64,000 nucleotides of DNA from Paenibacillus planticolens (GCF_013141725.1 NZ_WHNZ01000022.1:186001-250000); one strand, 5' to 3'. Positions 8,948 to 17,240 are shown, numbered from the stretch's first letter. The notes: a model not told the origin generated them from the sequence alone. A program made the numbers and translations.

Positions 8948-9601
8948 CTAATTTCTGCTGATACCGACAATAGAGGCTATGAAACGCAAGATATACAGGA
9001 ATAGATTAATGAAATCCAGATAAATATTGAGCGCAGCCAGCGGAACCTGTTCCGATGCTACGCCATTTCGGTATTGCGCCACATCGTACAGCACCCAGCC
9101 GCTGAAAATTAAAATCCCGATCATCGACCAAACCAGGTTCGTTACCGAACCGAAATTAACGAACATGCCGATTACACTCATCAGCACAAGTCCGATCGTT
9201 CCTGCGAACAAAAAACCGCCCAGGAAGCTGAAATCACGCTGCGAACGGTGAGCATAGAAGGCAAGACCGCCAAATATTGCCGCCGTAGCGAAGAAGGCGC
9301 CGGATACGACATTGGCTCCCAGCATGCCGCCGTATGCCATAATGACCGGATACAGGGTCACACCAGAAATCGCAGTAAAGGCATATAGAAAACCGTAACC
9401 GATATTTTTGCCGCGAATTCGAATCACGATGGCTGCAATCAGCATCACCACTTCAGCGACAACGAAAAGCATGATCATAGAAGGCGGAACAACCATAGCT
9501 CCGATTAATGTTCCGAGAAAGGAGACCAAGAGCGAAACGGCAAATGTTTGAAGCACATGAGCAAAACTGCCTGTATGTGATACCGTCACTGTTCTATCCA
9601 T
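8948..9601 (-). CDS. Bax inhibitor-1 / YccA family membrane protein
   Basis: 217-residue integral membrane protein of the TMBIM family, whose bacterial member YetJ is a pH-sensitive calcium leak channel. About seven hydrophobic helices are visible, from LLVSFLGTLIGAMVV to the last helix. The family signature lies near the C-terminus: LVWSMIGILIFSGWVLYDVAQYRNG followed by AALNIYLDFINLFLYILRF. The Asp residues in LYDVAQ and YLDFINLF correspond to the conserved acidic pair. AAAGGAG lies 11 nt before the ATG. Family assignment is confident; calcium transport is by analogy. Confidence 0.93.
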   Translation of the reverse strand: MDRTVTVSHTGSFAHVLQTFAVSLLVSFLGTLIGAMVVPPSMIMLFVVAEVVMLIAAIVIRIRGKNIGYGFLYAFTAISGVTLYPVIMAYGGMLGANVVSGAFFATAAIFGGLAFYAHRSQRDFSFLGGFLFAGTIGLVLMSVIGMFVNFGSVTNLVWSMIGILIFSGWVLYDVAQYRNGVASEQVPLAALNIYLDFINLFLYILRFIASIVGISRN

Positions 9602-9698
9602 GAAACTGTCAACTCCTTTAATGAATACTTGTACGATCTATACTATGTATTATACCTAAACTTCATGAGAACTGCTATACTCCCGGAGGCTAGGCTTT

Positions 9699-10520
9699 TT
9701 ATTTGAAGATGGAGAATATTCGCTGGATATTCCTTCTTAAATAGGCGCGCAGTTTCGCAGGAAACTTTAAAATAAGCCGCGTTCCCCAACCGTCATAAGT
9801 CCCACCGGTCTCTGAAGCAAGAACGAACAATTCTTTAGTAATGGCATTGACCGTAGGAACATCCAGCGTGTGCAGCTTGCTCAGGTGAAGGACGTACGGC
9901 TCATCCACTTTTCGCGTAGTTTCCACTTCCGGTACAATAACGATGTAGCCAAGCTTGCCAACTTTGCTCTTCATCTCATTCATCCGCGCGGAATCCGGAA
10001 AATGGAGCCAATGCTGAACCTCTCTGGCTATTGCCAAATTGTCCCCTCGACGCTTCAGCGCATAGGCGATCTTCGCATTGCGCATCCACTGCTCCTCTAA
10101 CGGAGACGGTGCCATTTCGTCCAGGTAGAAACTCCAGTCTTGATCTGCCGTCATCACAAAATAATAGCGGAAACTTGGAAAATCCGCCATGATCCGCTTC
10201 AATTCCGCTTCCCAATCCCCGTCATCCTGGGCATAGAAGTACATTTCCATTTTATTATGTGAAGAAATCCGCCCTGCATATATGGCATCTCCTCTATGTT
10301 TCATTCGTGAAATGAGCTTATCTTCAAGCTCGTAAAATAGCTGCTGCGCCTTTTGCGTCGAGCTCCCTGAGATGTCCCACAAACTATACATATTGAATAC
10401 GATCGTAATTCGTTGACCATAACCTATGAATGGGGCCTTCATCTTCAAAGCAGTATTCATAAAGACTAGAACCTGCTCCCGATCCCGGATGCGTTCAAAT
10501 AAATTCCAATCTTCTTCCAT
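9699..10520 (-). CDS. DUF695 domain protein with C-terminal RraB-like domain
   Basis: 273 residues in two parts. The N-terminal about 150 residues (EEDWNLFERIRDREQVLVFMNTALK to MTADQDWSFYLDEM) match the DUF695 style. The C-terminal about 110 residues resemble the RNase E inhibitor RraB fold, with DSARMNEMKSKVGKLGYIVIV and the diagnostic TGGTYDGWGTRL. RraB is known to regulate RNase E in Gammaproteobacteria. Bacillota mostly lack a classical RNase E, so the target here is open. The start has AGGGGGTC upstream. The DUF695-RraB fusion is known as an architecture, but its role is not. Confidence 0.78.
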   Translation of the reverse strand: MEEDWNLFERIRDREQVLVFMNTALKMKAPFIGYGQRITIVFNMYSLWDISGSSTQKAQQLFYELEDKLISRMKHRGDAIYAGRISSHNKMEMYFYAQDDGDWEAELKRIMADFPSFRYYFVMTADQDWSFYLDEMAPSPLEEQWMRNAKIAYALKRRGDNLAIAREVQHWLHFPDSARMNEMKSKVGKLGYIVIVPEVETTRKVDEPYVLHLSKLHTLDVPTVNAITKELFVLASETGGTYDGWGTRLILKFPAKLRAYLRRNIQRIFSIFK

Positions 10521-10655
10521 AGGATGACCCCCTATTTGCCGTCAGATGATATTTATTATATAAGGCTTAGAGCAAGCTGCCTACCCCACCTGCTTGTCCA
10601 GTGTGCACAAAAAAGCGACTGTCTGCTTACCTATGCGTCATTTCCCAGGCAATAA

Positions 10656-10690
10656 AGAAACAACCCCTTCAGAATCTGAAGGGGCTGTTA
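10656..10690 (-). terminator. Terminator downstream of tRNA-Leu
   Basis: Near-perfect stem (AACAGCCCCTTCAG / CTGAAGGGGTTGTT on the minus strand) with a 3-nt loop, followed by TTCTTTATT. It begins 8 nt after the tRNA 3' end. Confidence 0.85.
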
Positions 10691-10697
10691 CGATGAA

Positions 10698-10781
10698 TGC
10701 GATCAAGAGGACTCGAACCTCCACGGGGGTAAGCCCACACGGACCTGAACCGTGCGCGTCTGCCAATTCCGCCATGATCGC
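10698..10781 (-). tRNA. tRNA-Leu (anticodon CAG)
   Basis: An 84-nt class II tRNA. The acceptor stem is GCGATCA/TGATCGC. The D-loop (GGCGGAATTGGCAGACGCGC) is typical of tRNA-Leu. The anticodon stem CACGG/CCGTG encloses the loop TTCAGGT, giving anticodon CAG for CUG codons. A long variable arm is present, and the T-arm is GGAGG-TTCGAGT-CCTCT. The discriminator base is A, and CCA is not encoded. It is a single tRNA followed by its own terminator. Confidence 0.95.
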
Positions 10782-10901
10782 GTATAATGTGTTGACAAAA
10801 TAAATATAACACGGGACTCGAAAGCTCGTCAACGAAACTTTTACAAATGGTGCATAAATCCGAAGACCGCTCCAAACCCTATTGCCAAAGGAGGGATGAC
10901 G

Positions 10902-11081
10902 ATGGATAAGGAAGAAATCAAAGCTCTTGAACCCAAATATACAGGCAATGAGCGACATCTCACGGAAGGTGAAGCTGAAGGGATCGTGCATGATCCGAAT
11001 TTCAAAAACGAAGAAAACGGCGGAGATGACGTTGATGCCATTACAACCGGGCTTGCCTACGGCGTTTTTCGCAGAACCTAA
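10902..11081 (+). CDS. Small acidic hypothetical protein
   Basis: 59 residues (MDKEEIKALEPKYTGNERHL to GLAYGVFRRT), very acidic and hydrophilic with no membrane segment. AAAGGAGG at 10888-10894 places the start at the ATG at 10902 (7-nt spacing); an ATG at 10896 is too close to it. The family is not recognised. Such short acidic proteins are common in spore-formers, but I see nothing that proves a spore role. A hairpin follows at 11116. Confidence 0.6.
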   Translation: MDKEEIKALEPKYTGNERHLTEGEAEGIVHDPNFKNEENGGDDVDAITTGLAYGVFRRT

Positions 11082-11115
11082 GGCACTTTAAACTGCCGTC
11101 AAAACATTCAAAAAA

Positions 11116-11154
11116 AACGCGCTACAGCATCCTTACGGATCAGTAGGGCGTTTT
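11116..11154. terminator. Terminator shared by convergent genes
   Basis: Stem AACGCGCTAC / GTAGGGCGTT with an A-run before and TTTT after. The right arm lies inside the last codons of the minus-strand cbiZ gene, so the fit is best for the plus-strand small gene. Confidence 0.7.
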
Positions 11155-11889
11155 CTCATACAACTGTCCTGACGCCATAATGGCTTCGTAAACCGTCCTT
11201 CCAATCATGTGTCCCAGCGCTGTGGCTGTACCCGCATAGCTGCACATTTGGCCGCGGCATGTTGCGGCGATGAGCACAGCATCTGTCGTCGTTCCCGTAG
11301 CAGGCTGTCCATCAACCTCAATGCCTAATGCCTGAAGCGCAGCCGTCTTCGCCTCGGTTGCCGTAATGACCGCGTTGACCATCGCGGCATCGGTTAGCTG
11401 CCCATTGATCACGACGATTGTATTAATCGTGCCGGGATATAGAGAGGCAGCCGGTAGCTCAGCCCCGGCTCTGGCCTTATTCCCTAAGCCTACCGTGACC
11501 CATGCGCAAACGTGGAGCCGCTCCTTCTCCTCTGCCTCTTCACCGTGCACAGCACCATGACGGCTGAGATCTTGGACGCTATCTCCCATCCAGGTTAAGG
11601 TGCTGTACCCGACATCTTTCACCTTAGCCGCTGTAAGCATACCGGCCGTTTCGAGCGGGTTCAACGTTTCGCGCTTAATGAAAACGTCCATCTCACTGAG
11701 GGGATCAGCTTCATTGTAATGCTTATCCACCTGCCGATTCATCAGCCCTCTATGCATCCCGAATCCCCCGCCCCAAGGCGAGGAATTCAACGTCCTCAGC
11801 GGGCTGTCGCTGCGAATTAACACATAGCTGCCGTATTCGGAATTCACCAACTCCATTCGAACTCCGGAGATCGGAATCCCCCTAATCAT
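11140..11889 (-). CDS. cbiZ: Adenosylcobinamide amidohydrolase CbiZ
   Basis: Cleaves the aminopropanol side chain of adenosylcobinamide to give adenosylcobyric acid, a corrinoid-salvage step. Family signatures include LRTLNSSPWGGGFG near the N-terminus, INTIVVINGQLTDAAMVNAVITATEAKTAAL, the TGTTTDAVLIA segment and a C-terminal SYAGTATALGHMIGRTVYEA. Two in-frame ATGs, at 11901 and 11889, both lie inside the end of the upstream gene. I chose 11889 because its ATGATTAG overlap with the upstream stop is the tighter coupling; neither has a strong ribosome binding site. No cobalamin riboswitch or other cob genes are visible nearby. Function fits the B12-dependent NrdJ at the left end. Confidence 0.88.
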   Translation of the reverse strand: MIRGIPISGVRMELVNSEYGSYVLIRSDSPLRTLNSSPWGGGFGMHRGLMNRQVDKHYNEADPLSEMDVFIKRETLNPLETAGMLTAAKVKDVGYSTLTWMGDSVQDLSRHGAVHGEEAEEKERLHVCAWVTVGLGNKARAGAELPAASLYPGTINTIVVINGQLTDAAMVNAVITATEAKTAALQALGIEVDGQPATGTTTDAVLIAATCRGQMCSYAGTATALGHMIGRTVYEAIMASGQLYEKTPY

Positions 11890-12142
11890 CGTCAGAAGCA
11901 TCGTCCGGCTCGATCGGTTCTTGCGGAAGCATATATTCCGGCGGTCGTTCCGCCTCATAAGGTTGATAGACATAGCCCCTTGAAAGTTTGACGACCCGGC
12001 GATTTTTTTTGCGGATTAAAACACTTTCATCATCCCACGCGACAACAATGCCGCGGACATCATTCCTGGGACTCACATCGCGAATAACGCGGAGCAGTGT
12101 GCTCTCAACACGATAAAGATCCAACTGATCTTCCGATATCAT
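11882..12142 (-). CDS. Hypothetical protein coupled to cbiZ
   Basis: 86 residues with GGAGG 9 nt before the ATG. The core VRGIVVAWDDESVLIRKKNRRVVKLSRGYVYQP looks like a short run of basic beta strands, and the tail is very acidic (EPDDASDDD). A small RNA- or DNA-binding barrel is imaginable but unproven. Its last 8 nt overlap the cbiZ start, so cbiZ translation probably depends on it. No family recognised. Confidence 0.7.
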   Translation of the reverse strand: MISEDQLDLYRVESTLLRVIRDVSPRNDVRGIVVAWDDESVLIRKKNRRVVKLSRGYVYQPYEAERPPEYMLPQEPIEPDDASDDD

Positions 12143-12272
12143 TTCATTTTACCTCCAAGCATCCGATTTTACACTTTTAGCATACACCAATTCCTGTCTA
12201 GTTGAAACTTACATAATTCCGCTAGACCCGGGTTAACTTAATCATGACGAAGTAAAGAACGCCATCTTAGCC

Positions 12273-12605
12273 ATGGGGGTTTTGATATTGATCAAAAAAA
12301 CGTACTACGTGAATGTCGGCACAGGCGAAGTATTGGAAGACAACACTGCTCTCAATTATGAATTTGAAATATCCGCCACGGATGAGGAATTTGATCAGCT
12401 ACAAGAACTCTTTGAGGAAACGGATAACACTTCCCAAGCGGGCTATGCGACTTCTTGGCTTCCTTGGAAGGTCTATTACTCCAATGGGGTCAATCAAGAG
12501 TATGATTATTATTTGACGGAGATCTATCGAACCTTGCATCGGTTAGGCAATGAACAAACAAGAAGGCATATTGAAAGCATGAATGTTCTACAGAATGGCG
12601 TCTAA
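12273..12605 (+). CDS. Hypothetical protein
   Basis: 110 residues, acidic, rich in Tyr, Asp and Glu (KKTYYVNVGTGEVLEDNTALNYEFEI). A C-terminal helix ends in RRHIESMN. It has no signal or membrane segment and no recognised family. The ATG at 12273 lacks a ribosome binding site. A TTG at 12288 has GGGGG 8 nt upstream and would start the protein at the lysine-rich KKTYYVNV, so 12288 may be the real start. Confidence 0.65.
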   Translation: MGVLILIKKTYYVNVGTGEVLEDNTALNYEFEISATDEEFDQLQELFEETDNTSQAGYATSWLPWKVYYSNGVNQEYDYYLTEIYRTLHRLGNEQTRRHIESMNVLQNGV

Positions 12606-12613
12606 CGCTTTCA

Positions 12614-12656
12614 GAAAAATAAAAGGCCAACGCATCCGCAACGGATCCATTGGCCT
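12614..12656 (-). terminator. Terminator of the 12677-13003 gene
   Basis: Stem AGGCCAA/TTGGCCT with an inner ATCCG/CGGAT block. On the minus strand it is followed by TTTTATTTTT, so it mainly terminates leftward transcription. Confidence 0.7.
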
Positions 12657-12676
12657 CTTGATTATTGGGCTATCTT

Positions 12677-13003
12677 TTAGCTTACATGTTCCTTAGAGTC
12701 GTTCGTTTCGAACCAGAAATCAAGAACCTTGCTTGACATTACACGCTTCTGAATATATTCCACTTGCGCCGCGGAAAATTGCTGCTCCCATTCAATGGTC
12801 AACTCTGTGCAGAGCTTCACGATTGTTAACAACTCCGACCATGCGACATAGCGTTTGTACCAGAAAAATTGAGGATGTTCGATCATATACGGATATAGAT
12901 CATCAAATTCTGTATGCTTACAATCAAGAGCACGTTCAAAATGTGTTTTGGCTTCACCAAGCTTAGTCATGAAATATTCAATGGAACCATTTTCGATACC
13001 CAT
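12677..13003 (-). CDS. Hypothetical helical protein
   Basis: 108 residues with AGGAGG upstream of the ATG. It is mostly amphipathic helices with many aromatic residues (HPQFFWYKRYVAWSELL, EWEQQFSAAQVEYIQKRVM), likely an all-alpha cytosolic protein. No family recognised. Single gene between xpt and a terminator. Confidence 0.7.
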   Translation of the reverse strand: MGIENGSIEYFMTKLGEAKTHFERALDCKHTEFDDLYPYMIEHPQFFWYKRYVAWSELLTIVKLCTELTIEWEQQFSAAQVEYIQKRVMSSKVLDFWFETNDSKEHVS

Positions 13004-13083
13004 AGATGCCAGCCTCCTCTCTTACCTTGTAACCATTATAATGGATAATTGAGTTTCAGGGAAGTCACCGGCGGGATGTAAAA

Positions 13084-13653
13084 TCAGTCAAAAGTGATTT
13101 GCCCGTTGGCCAGGGAGGCGATTCGCGCTAGAGATTCCACTCGAATGCCTCGCTCTCTAATCGAACTGCCGCCAGATTGGAACGATTTCTCCACGGCGAT
13201 GCCGACTCCGACCAATTCAGCCTCCGCTTTCTCAATAATCCGAATCAAGCCGCGTGCGGCGTCACCATTCGCAATAAAATCATCGATCAGCAAAACGCGC
13301 TCCCCTTTGTGAAGCAAATGAGAGGAAACCATAATATCCGTCACAATTCCTTTGGTAAAGGACGGTACCCGTTCACTATACGTATCTTGATCCATCGTCA
13401 ACGTCTTCTTGCGGCGTGCGAAAATCATAGGAATCTCAAGATGCAAAGCTGTTGTAAAAGCAATTGGAATTCCAGACGACTCTACGGTCAACACCTTGTC
13501 CGGCTTGGTGTCTCTAAAAAGTCTTGCAAACTCCCGTCCCATCTCCATGGTCAGAACCGGATCCACCTGATGATTAAGAATGGCATCCAGCTTAAGTACT
13601 TTATCTGATACAACGACACCGACCTCTTGGATCCGCTGTTTTAACAATTCCAT
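13084..13653 (-). CDS. xpt: Xanthine phosphoribosyltransferase
   Basis: Converts xanthine and PRPP to XMP for purine salvage. It is 189 residues, the normal family length. The N-terminus (MELLKQRIQEVGVVVSDKVLKLDAILNHQVDP) is typical of Xpt. The PRPP-binding motif is VLLIDDFIANGDAARGL (about residues 117-133). AGGGGG lies 9 nt before the ATG. In Bacillus subtilis xpt is followed by pbuX and preceded by a guanine riboswitch. Here there is no pbuX, and the 265-nt upstream gap (13654-13918, shared with the divergent lipoprotein gene) shows no purine-aptamer sequence. Confidence 0.95.
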   Translation of the reverse strand: MELLKQRIQEVGVVVSDKVLKLDAILNHQVDPVLTMEMGREFARLFRDTKPDKVLTVESSGIPIAFTTALHLEIPMIFARRKKTLTMDQDTYSERVPSFTKGIVTDIMVSSHLLHKGERVLLIDDFIANGDAARGLIRIIEKAEAELVGVGIAVEKSFQSGGSSIRERGIRVESLARIASLANGQITFD

Positions 13654-13918
13654 CTTACTGGCCCCCTTAATCCTGTCTATTATGAGTAAGTTACCATAAT
13701 GGTGAAGTAGGTTTCAAGTCCCAATTTACGAATATCGTTCATTGAGGTGAAACTTTTCTCGCCTAATAGGTGTCTATATTTATATACACGTATTCATTTT
13801 TTGATATTTGTTTATAAATGCTCACAATTAGGCTGTAAGATGCATTGAGATTAACAACCAGAACGCAGTATGATTAGTAATGTTGTTTTTTTGAATTAAT
13901 ATTCGGCAGAAAGGATAG

Positions 13919-14644
13919 ATGAAGATGAAGAATGCTATGAGACCTGTTATGCTTGGCTTTGTGCCTGTTGCCTTTGCTTCGCTTATCGTAGCTGGATGCC
14001 AAGATTCATCTGCTCCTTCCGCTCAGCCTACAATAGATCCATCGGTGTATGTGCAGAAGCAGAATCACAGCACATCCCCGGTCAGCACACCTCCAGCGTT
14101 TGTTGTGGAAACTCCGACTGCTTCACCAACACCGGAAGACACATCAAAGCACGAAGCGCAAGTTGCGAACACGAACAAAACGGACTTGTCGGATCTGCCG
14201 CAAACCTCGGCAAACGCTAAACCGACGTCAAAGCCGAAGGTTAAAGATGAGGATGCCTATCAGCTGGAGAAGCCGACCCTTATGGGGCTAAAGCTTGGAA
14301 CGAGTAAGAACTTGGTATTGGACCGCTTCGGCAAAGCAAAGAAACAATTCGTCATGGATGAAGACGAGGACGCCATTCAAGTGTATGATTTCGGTGATTT
14401 TTCCGTTGGCTTCAACGCCAAGGACGCTTTGGAATTCGTGGATGTGCACTCCACCGAGATTGATCCTGGACTTCGCGGCCTGCACCTCGGGCAGAAAGCT
14501 GAAGATGCCCTCAAAATCCTCGGCAAACCGGATTCAAACACCACCTACGTGCTTTCCTACAAGTCGCAAGGCACTCTGTTGAAAATCGACGTAGACCCGA
14601 ACGAGAACAAGATTCAATCGATTAAGCTTTTCGCAGACCGTTAA
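13919..14644 (+). CDS. Lipoprotein of unknown function with two related C-terminal motifs
   Basis: 241 residues. A signal peptide ends in a lipobox (SLIVAGC), so the mature protein is predicted to be anchored to the outer face of the membrane. Residues about 30-115 are a Pro/Ser/Thr-rich linker. Two similar stretches follow, LKLGTSKNLVLDRFGKAKKQF (about 124-144) and LHLGQKAEDALKILGKPDS (about 188-206). They share the LxLG...L..(F/L)GK pattern seen in SmpA/BamE-like small domains, though this is only a pattern match. AAAGGATAG precedes the ATG. A terminator follows. Confidence 0.75.
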   Translation: MKMKNAMRPVMLGFVPVAFASLIVAGCQDSSAPSAQPTIDPSVYVQKQNHSTSPVSTPPAFVVETPTASPTPEDTSKHEAQVANTNKTDLSDLPQTSANAKPTSKPKVKDEDAYQLEKPTLMGLKLGTSKNLVLDRFGKAKKQFVMDEDEDAIQVYDFGDFSVGFNAKDALEFVDVHSTEIDPGLRGLHLGQKAEDALKILGKPDSNTTYVLSYKSQGTLLKIDVDPNENKIQSIKLFADR

Positions 14645-14654
14645 ATGAACAACG

Positions 14655-14699
14655 AAGACCATGCCGTCTCCGCAAGGATGACACGCATGGTCTTTATTT
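14655..14699. terminator. Terminator after the lipoprotein gene
   Basis: 10-bp perfect stem AAGACCATGC / GCATGGTCTT (14655-14664 / 14685-14694) followed by TATTTG. It sits between convergent genes; the T-run is short. Confidence 0.7.
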
Positions 14700-14703
14700 G
14701 CGT

Positions 14704-15309
14704 TTAGACCGCTCTCCTTTTCCGAAAGCGGAAATAAATGGCGATCACAACCGCAGCTACAACCGCGATAATGATGAGACTGTAACCCAAGTATTGATGT
14801 ATCAACTCAAACAGGCCGTCCAAATTGCTGCCAATAAAATGGCCCAAGGTCAGGAAGGTCGTACACCACAACAGCGCCCCTGTCCCCGCATAAAGCATGT
14901 ATTTGTAGAACTTAACTCCGCTTACCCCAGACAAATAACAGGTAAAATGACGTACCCCTGGTACAAAATATCCGAAGAAAACGGTCCAAAGTCCATATTT
15001 ATGAAACCAGCCTTCCGCCCTTTCAATCCGGCCAGGTGTTAATTTGAACCATTTTCCATAGCGGTATAGAAATGGCTTGCCCACCCGGTGACCGATGAGA
15101 TAACTCACAATCATTCCCGTCATCGTTCCGGCATAAATCACCATCAATGTAGGCACAAACTCAAATGGACCCCCAGGTGCGGTCAGAGAGCCCACAAAAG
15201 CCATCAAAGTTTCATCAGGTATCGGTACGCCAACGATCCCGGCGGATAATAAGAGATAGAGTGCAATATAACCGTAATGCCCAATAAAATCATAAAGAGC
15301 TTCTTTCAC
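14704..15309 (-). CDS. DedA family membrane protein
   Basis: Member of the DedA/SNARE-associated family; relatives act as lipid transporters (undecaprenyl phosphate or phospholipid flippases). Signatures include GVPIPDETLMAFVGSL, GTMTGMIVSYLIGHRVGKPF and FGYFVPGVRHFTCYLSGVSGVKFYKY (the conserved Arg motif). About five hydrophobic helices are visible, ending in a basic tail. A GTG at 15309 has GGGAG 10 nt upstream and gives VKEALYDFIGHYGY, the usual family N-terminus. ATGs at 15345 or 15378 would add a less typical N-terminus with poor ribosome sites. Which lipid is moved cannot be told from sequence. Confidence 0.87.
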   Translation of the reverse strand: MKEALYDFIGHYGYIALYLLLSAGIVGVPIPDETLMAFVGSLTAPGGPFEFVPTLMVIYAGTMTGMIVSYLIGHRVGKPFLYRYGKWFKLTPGRIERAEGWFHKYGLWTVFFGYFVPGVRHFTCYLSGVSGVKFYKYMLYAGTGALLWCTTFLTLGHFIGSNLDGLFELIHQYLGYSLIIIAVVAAVVIAIYFRFRKRRAV

Positions 15310-15448
15310 AAAAGACACACTCCCAAATTCGTTCTTCCTCTTCATGACTATTTTACCAAAAATGAGGGCTTGCCCCAAGTTGCAGTCATGCCGCTGTCTT
15401 TGCGAACATACCTTGTACTATACCAAACGAAAGAAAGCGGGGCAATCC

Positions 15449-16489
15449 ATGCGAACAGGCTCACAGATCGTCCGAATTGCCTTTACCTATATTGGAACTG
15501 TCGTTGGAGCAGGTTTTGCTTCCGGACAAGAGATTTTGCAATTTTTTACGCGCTATGGATGGATAGCTACTTTAACTATCGCCCTATCCTGCGTTCTGTT
15601 CATATGGATTGGCATTAAGCTCATGCTGATGGCTCATGAATTGAAAGCTGATTCTTACGAGGATCTGAACCGGGTTATTTTTGGCCCGAAAATAGGAAAT
15701 GGGATCAGCTTGTTTACGATGCTCGTCCTGTTCGGAATTACAACCGTCATGCTTGCCGGCGGAGGCACTGTTTTCGAAGAACAGCTTCATCTGTCGTATC
15801 AGACGGGTCTTTTGGTCACCTTGGTTCTTGCCTATTGGGTATTATCCCGAGGTATTGGAGCCATTATGACCGTCAATTCGATCGTCGTTCCCATTATGCT
15901 GCTTTTTAGCGTCGTTATCGTTGTCTATACGTGGCATTCTCCGTCTTCTGGAAACTGGCTGCGGATCACAAGCGATGAATCGCTGGGACAAATATGGTTC
16001 GCCCCCTTCCTCTACACAGCCTTTAATTTGGCCATGGCACAAGCCGTTCTCGTACCGATGGGCGCTACCATTCAGAAGCGATCCGATCTTTACTGGGGCG
16101 GACTTATCGGCGGGGCAGGCATCGGACTGCTGCTCCTCTCGGCCCACTATGCGCTTTCAGCCCAAATGCCCGGCATCGCGCAGTATGAGATTCCGATGGG
16201 AAACATCATTAACCGGCTGGGCTCCATACCGCAAATCGCCTATTTGCTCGTTATCTACGGAGAGATTTTCACGACGTTTATCGCAGACGCGTACGGCTTG
16301 TCCTTGCAGCTGCAGCAGCGCACCAAACTTCATCCCAAGCTTCTGCTTCTCGGCATTCTTGCTTGCAGCTATTTGGTCAGTCAAATTGGTTTTAAAACGC
16401 TGCTTGCCGCCCTGTACCCTGTATTTGGCCTAATTAGCGTGGTCTGGCTCGTCTTGATGATCTGGCGCAACCGCAACCGTGCGGTGTAA
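15449..16489 (+). CDS. ykvI: YkvI family membrane transporter
   Basis: 346 residues with about ten membrane helices, in the APC/LeuT-type superfamily. The first helix carries the substrate/ion-site-like break AFTYIGTVVGAGFASGQEI, typical of YkvI. The substrate is unknown. The start at 15449 has a GCGGGGC site and gives MRTGSQIVRIAF; an upstream ATG at 15344 would add 35 non-hydrophobic residues and overlap the divergent dedA gene. The last 60 nt overlap the convergent gene 16430-16861 on the opposite strand. Confidence 0.87.
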   Translation: MRTGSQIVRIAFTYIGTVVGAGFASGQEILQFFTRYGWIATLTIALSCVLFIWIGIKLMLMAHELKADSYEDLNRVIFGPKIGNGISLFTMLVLFGITTVMLAGGGTVFEEQLHLSYQTGLLVTLVLAYWVLSRGIGAIMTVNSIVVPIMLLFSVVIVVYTWHSPSSGNWLRITSDESLGQIWFAPFLYTAFNLAMAQAVLVPMGATIQKRSDLYWGGLIGGAGIGLLLLSAHYALSAQMPGIAQYEIPMGNIINRLGSIPQIAYLLVIYGEIFTTFIADAYGLSLQLQQRTKLHPKLLLLGILACSYLVSQIGFKTLLAALYPVFGLISVVWLVLMIWRNRNRAV

Positions 16490-16861
16490 AGCCCCTGTTT
16501 GGGCAAAGCCGAGAACGACAATCAAACGGGCAACCAATAAGAGCATCCCCATCCCGCAAAAAATAAGGCCTGTGAGCAAATACGAAAATTGAAAATTAGC
16601 TGCGGCCGCCGTTTGATCGCGCAGGATCGCAAACAGCTCAGCCAAAAGCAGCAAAAGACCGATGATAAACAGCCCGATCACCGCATAATCCATGACGGTC
16701 CAGCGCGAGAAATATTTCACTGCAATTTCCACTTGGCTTAAAGGCTTTGGCGCCGCAGCCTGCTGACGCCATAGCTGATGGACCATCCAAGCCGTATAAA
16801 GCGCAGCACCGGTTACAAACAAACCCAGAAGTCCGCCAATAATCGCTAACAGCATATTCAT
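16430..16861 (-). CDS. Hypothetical membrane protein
   Basis: 143 residues with three or four hydrophobic helices (LLAIIGGLLGLFVTGAALYTAW, VMDYAVIGLFIIGLLLLLAELFAIL, FQFSYLLTGLIFCGMGMLLLVARLIVVL). It has a strong GGGGAGG 8 nt before the ATG. No family recognised. Its 3' end overlaps the ykvI 3' end by 60 nt in antisense. It is 30 nt downstream of another small membrane protein gene and is probably co-transcribed with it. Confidence 0.7.
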   Translation of the reverse strand: MNMLLAIIGGLLGLFVTGAALYTAWMVHQLWRQQAAAPKPLSQVEIAVKYFSRWTVMDYAVIGLFIIGLLLLLAELFAILRDQTAAAANFQFSYLLTGLIFCGMGMLLLVARLIVVLGFAQTGALHRTVAVAPDHQDEPDHAN

Positions 16862-16891
16862 GCCTGAATCCTCCCCTTCCTTAACTGCTTG

Positions 16892-17167
16892 CTATCCGTG
16901 CCGCAGCCCATAAATGAGTATAAGCGTTAAACCAAAACAAAGAACCGGAAGCGCATATAGCAGCGGGAACATCATCCAGCTTGGAAGCTTCATAGCCGGC
17001 TGCCATAGGTGCCGAAGCTGTTTATCGCCGGCGTCCTCCAGACGATCAACTGATTTAACGGCTAGCGCTTCCGACGCTCCTTCATTCCACTCGATCTTGC
17101 CTTTCTTCCAACCGACCTGGTAGGTGATCTCCCGATGCTCTTTCTTCTTCTCGCTTCCTGATTCCAC
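16892..17167 (-). CDS. Hypothetical protein with C-terminal membrane anchor
   Basis: 91 residues from a GTG at 17167, which has GGAGG 7 nt upstream. An ATG at 17173 is too close to that site, and one at 17221 has none. The N-terminal part is charged (SGSEKKKEHREITYQVGWKKGKIEWNEG). A single hydrophobic segment at the end (WMMFPLLYALPVLCFGLTLILIYGL) suggests a tail-anchored topology. Lies 74 nt downstream of yhaN on the same strand. No family recognised. Confidence 0.6.
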   Translation of the reverse strand: MESGSEKKKEHREITYQVGWKKGKIEWNEGASEALAVKSVDRLEDAGDKQLRHLWQPAMKLPSWMMFPLLYALPVLCFGLTLILIYGLRHG

Positions 17168-17240
17168 GTTCATTCCTCCAGCTTTTTTCTTCAACGTATA
17201 TGATCGTTCGCCGCTCTCCATGCCATAAGGGACAACGTTT

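Noticed and set aside
10638..10991. 117-codon minus-strand frame over the tRNA gene
   Set aside because: It runs through tRNA-Leu and its terminator and has no ribosome binding site.
12143..12272. Cobalamin riboswitch before cbiZ or nrdJ
   Set aside because: No B12-box-like sequence or suitable length of leader is visible in either upstream gap.
13654..13918. Guanine riboswitch before xpt
   Set aside because: The gap shows no conserved purine-aptamer core sequences on the minus strand.
15344..15448. N-terminal extension of the YkvI protein
   Set aside because: It has no ribosome binding site and overlaps the start region of dedA; the family N-terminus starts at 15449.
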